64,000 nucleotides of DNA from Citrus sinensis (Eukaryota > Streptophyta > Magnoliopsida > Sapindales > Rutaceae). The notes under the pieces were generated by a model, which did not search any database, was not told the origin of the DNA, and saw nothing but the letters and a program-made list of their open reading frames with translations. Below, in pieces: positions 61,573 to 64,000 of the stretch. The translations under genes were made by a program, and so were the position numbers. The first letter of the stretch is position 1, and every line of letters begins with the position of its first letter. The stretch lies in NCBI RefSeq assembly GCF_022201045.2, contig NC_068561.1, forward strand, positions 17,424,501 to 17,488,500. Reading direction: 5' to 3'.

Positions 61573-63765
61573 TCATTGAACGGATGCTAATAGCTTGTCA
61601 AAATGAAAGAGGTGCTTCCTGATGCGGTATAGATGGAAAGTGTACAGTATTGCAGCCAATGTTACTACAATAACAGATATCAAGATCAACTTCCAGAAAT
61701 CCTGAAAAATTATGCGACAGCAGAACTTGTGAGGCCTAAAATATTAAATCTGAAAAACATCGAACATGATACAAGTGCTAGGTTGGGGCTTGGCTCCCTG
61801 GCCCCTGCAACATTATGGACCATATTGCCCTCACATTCACCTATGTGAGAACTCCCGCATAAGACAGATGTTTTTTTTGAGTTTATCTGTATACTGTGAG
61901 ACCTCAAAAGAATATATATGCACTATTGATATTGATAAATTGATCATTGACATTGAACTAATAGGAAATGCTAGAGGCTAACCTGTGGATTCGAGATTAT
62001 AATTCCCATGATATAAGCCATCAAGTCCATAGTTGACTGAAGGGAGTTCTGAACACCTCCCACTACACAACGATCAGACTCAGGAACAAGATCCTATACA
62101 GGAAATTAAAGGAGACACCCAGGAAAATATTTAAAGTATTTGCAAGAATATTAAGAAAACTACTGTAATTCCTTGAAAAAAGTGCAGGAATAACTTCCCC
62201 TAGACTATTGAAAGGCTGAATGCTTAAGATTTTATTATAAAAAAATTCATCACTGGCTTAACCTGAGGGATTCTACCTGCATTTGCTGAATGACAGATAA
62301 ATCGAACATCCACAATCCAAGCCGAGATGTTGCCACTCCAACCATCAGCATATAAGCAGCTACAAGGCTATTATGGATCCATATTGAAGCAACACATATC
62401 AAGAGGCAGAACCACTGAATGGGAAGCAGAAATACCAAATACAATTATAACATGTTCAATAAATATCTATTAAAGATATAACTATAGGGAAGTACGAAAT
62501 GGATGGTGATGAAAATATTAGCATGTTAATCAATGAACTGTAAAATGATATCCCAAAATGCATATTTTTTAAGGTTCTAATACCTGTGACCAGATAGACC
62601 AGAGTCCTGTTCTGAGAGTTGAAATTCGAGACTGTAAAATTGGGTACAGAATTGTCGCTGCTATTCCAATAGTTGCACTGATTCCCCGTGCTATTCCAAT
62701 AATGTATGCGGGTATACCTTCCCATTCTAATGTAGCTGTCATCAAAGTTCCGAAGCTGAAAGAACAATGCTTATGAATTACTTGACAGAGTCAGGAACTA
62801 GTCATCTATTGCCAATAAAAAATACAATACGGAAAGAGCAGTAGAGGTTTTTGATATGTCTCAAGGAAAATTGGTAGAAACTGAGGAAATCCACTGTCAG
62901 AGACTGGTACATATAAGTAAATCATGCTAAAAGAAAACTAAATTTGATTGTATATCTTATTACTTGTTCATGAAGCAAATTGCATTAGATTGTTAATTAC
63001 CTGAGGACTGTGAAAAATAGCAGGGCAAGGGAAACTCCAGGGAGGACAACTTCTTGCTTTAAATAGACTTGCCATGCCCCAACACAAGGGGCATTTGAAA
63101 TCCAATCAATTATTTTCCTTCTCCACCTTTTTTCTGCCAATTCTGCATTGTTTTCGTCATGAGAAAGCAAGCTCTCTCTTTCTCGAGGCATGGATGTGCT
63201 CTGTTCCATATCAATTGGCATACTCCTCCTGATCCTCCTCTGGCTGCTTTCAGCTAAAGCTGGAATTCCCTTATAAACAGACATAAAGAGCCAATATTCC
63301 ACCCAAACAGTTACAGTAGTCCATATGGCTAAAGTCATAGCAGATGCTTGTAGTGATACAAAGCTGATAATGAAACCGGTTATAGCAGGAGCTAGTAACT
63401 TGCAGGTTAAATCAATTCGTCTAATAATCGAATTCATCTTTGTCAATGCTTCTGGAGGATGACCTTCCGATATCACCACCACCCTGTGCTTTCAAAATAT
63501 GAGTAACAACATTAGCATTGTTGAAATCTGAAGACAATATCCTTTCTCATTAATAGAATTGTGATTACCATTCTCTTTCAATCAAGATGGTACCAGCAAG
63601 AGTGGATATCACACCGACAGCTCCAGAAATATTGGTTATTATCACCAATAAGACAAATGCTATGCAGTTTGTGGACTTTAAACTTGAGAAGAACAATAAT
63701 GTAATCACCGAAACTCCAGCAACAATAAAGGAGAGATTCTGGGTTACCAACCAAATTTGAAGCAC
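61573..63765 (-). CDS. IREG: Ferroportin/IREG metal exporter (SLC40), last six exons
   Basis: Partial gene; upstream exons lie beyond the right edge. Exons: 63765-63569, 63483-63001, 62755-62584, 62414-62277, 62093-61983 and 61701-61573, phases consistent, encoding the C-terminal 409 residues of a protein usually near 490-520. Family signatures: [98 protein letters not shown] and [20 protein letters not shown]. These are the membrane helices of an efflux carrier for Fe2+, Co2+ or Ni2+. Arabidopsis IREG1 loads the xylem and IREG2 the vacuole. The hydrophilic loop ([12 protein letters not shown]) fits IREG1/2 better than plastid IREG3/MAR1. The last codons read KLLASVQ. Confidence 0.93.
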
Positions 63766-64000
63766 CTGCCCATATATATAAATTGAAATTGTGAAACTCT
63801 TATCAATAGATTAAATTTTATCATCAAGAGAAAACTAGTAGCAAGCAAAACAGTGTTAGAATAGAGAAGTGTTTGATGAATTAAACTCTCTGCTGGATGA
63901 AATGTCTCAATGAAAAATCAAGGTATGAACTACAACAACAGCTAACTGTTCAGCAAGCACTGACTTGGATGATGACTCAGCAAAAGATGGTGACTCATAA

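Overview
The window is nuclear DNA of a flowering plant. Its genes have introns with GT..AG borders, the intergenic DNA is AT-rich, and Ty1/copia LTR elements, MULE, hAT and PIF-like DNA elements are frequent. The gene families present (CHX exchanger, group I WRKY, F-box/LRR protein FBL3/RAE1, ferroportin/IREG, CASP-like, clade-E-like PP2C) are those of a eudicot. A woody eudicot such as Citrus is my best guess, but it rests on general resemblance and cannot be proved here.

Layout. 1-31 kb is a decayed CHX (cation/H+ exchanger) cluster filled with mobile elements. One CHX gene looks intact (4458-7279, minus). At least five CHX remnants surround it: 2640-3152, 8337-8655, 22606-22951, 25112-25540 and 29534-31003. 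The elements are nested. A solo LTR with a 5-bp target duplication (491-1700) sits inside an older copia element (1-2598). A second copia element (10756-24709, TSD TAAGA) is split by an 8.8-kb insert. That insert carries a PIF-like MITE, a copy of a CHX 3' flank, and a gene-capturing Mutator-like element (Pack-MULE, 20820-22378) holding subtilase exons. The unfilled target site of this Pack-MULE is preserved in a paralogous copy near 29.3 kb. A second Pack-MULE (27138-28439) carries part of a PPR gene.

32-38 kb holds two ordinary genes on the minus strand: a five-exon PP2C phosphatase with an N-myristoylation signal (32044-34609), and a single-exon membrane-anchored methyltransferase-like protein (36406-37962). 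38-47 kb is AT-rich intergenic DNA without a convincing gene; it contains a fold-back repeat at about 40.93-42.0 kb.

47-64 kb is gene-rich. It contains a three-exon CASP-like membrane protein (plus, 47230-48474), a WRKY33-type transcription factor (minus, 48981-51580) with a W-box cluster just upstream, a non-autonomous hAT element (53530-54417), an eight-exon F-box/LRR gene matching FBL3/RAE1 (minus, 54850-57975), and the last six exons of a ferroportin/IREG metal exporter that runs off the right edge (minus, 61573-63765).

I see no operon-like or defence-island system. The most unusual content is the pair of gene-fragment-capturing elements, the dated nesting order around them, and the inverted CHX duplication that places two CHX 5' ends head to head.
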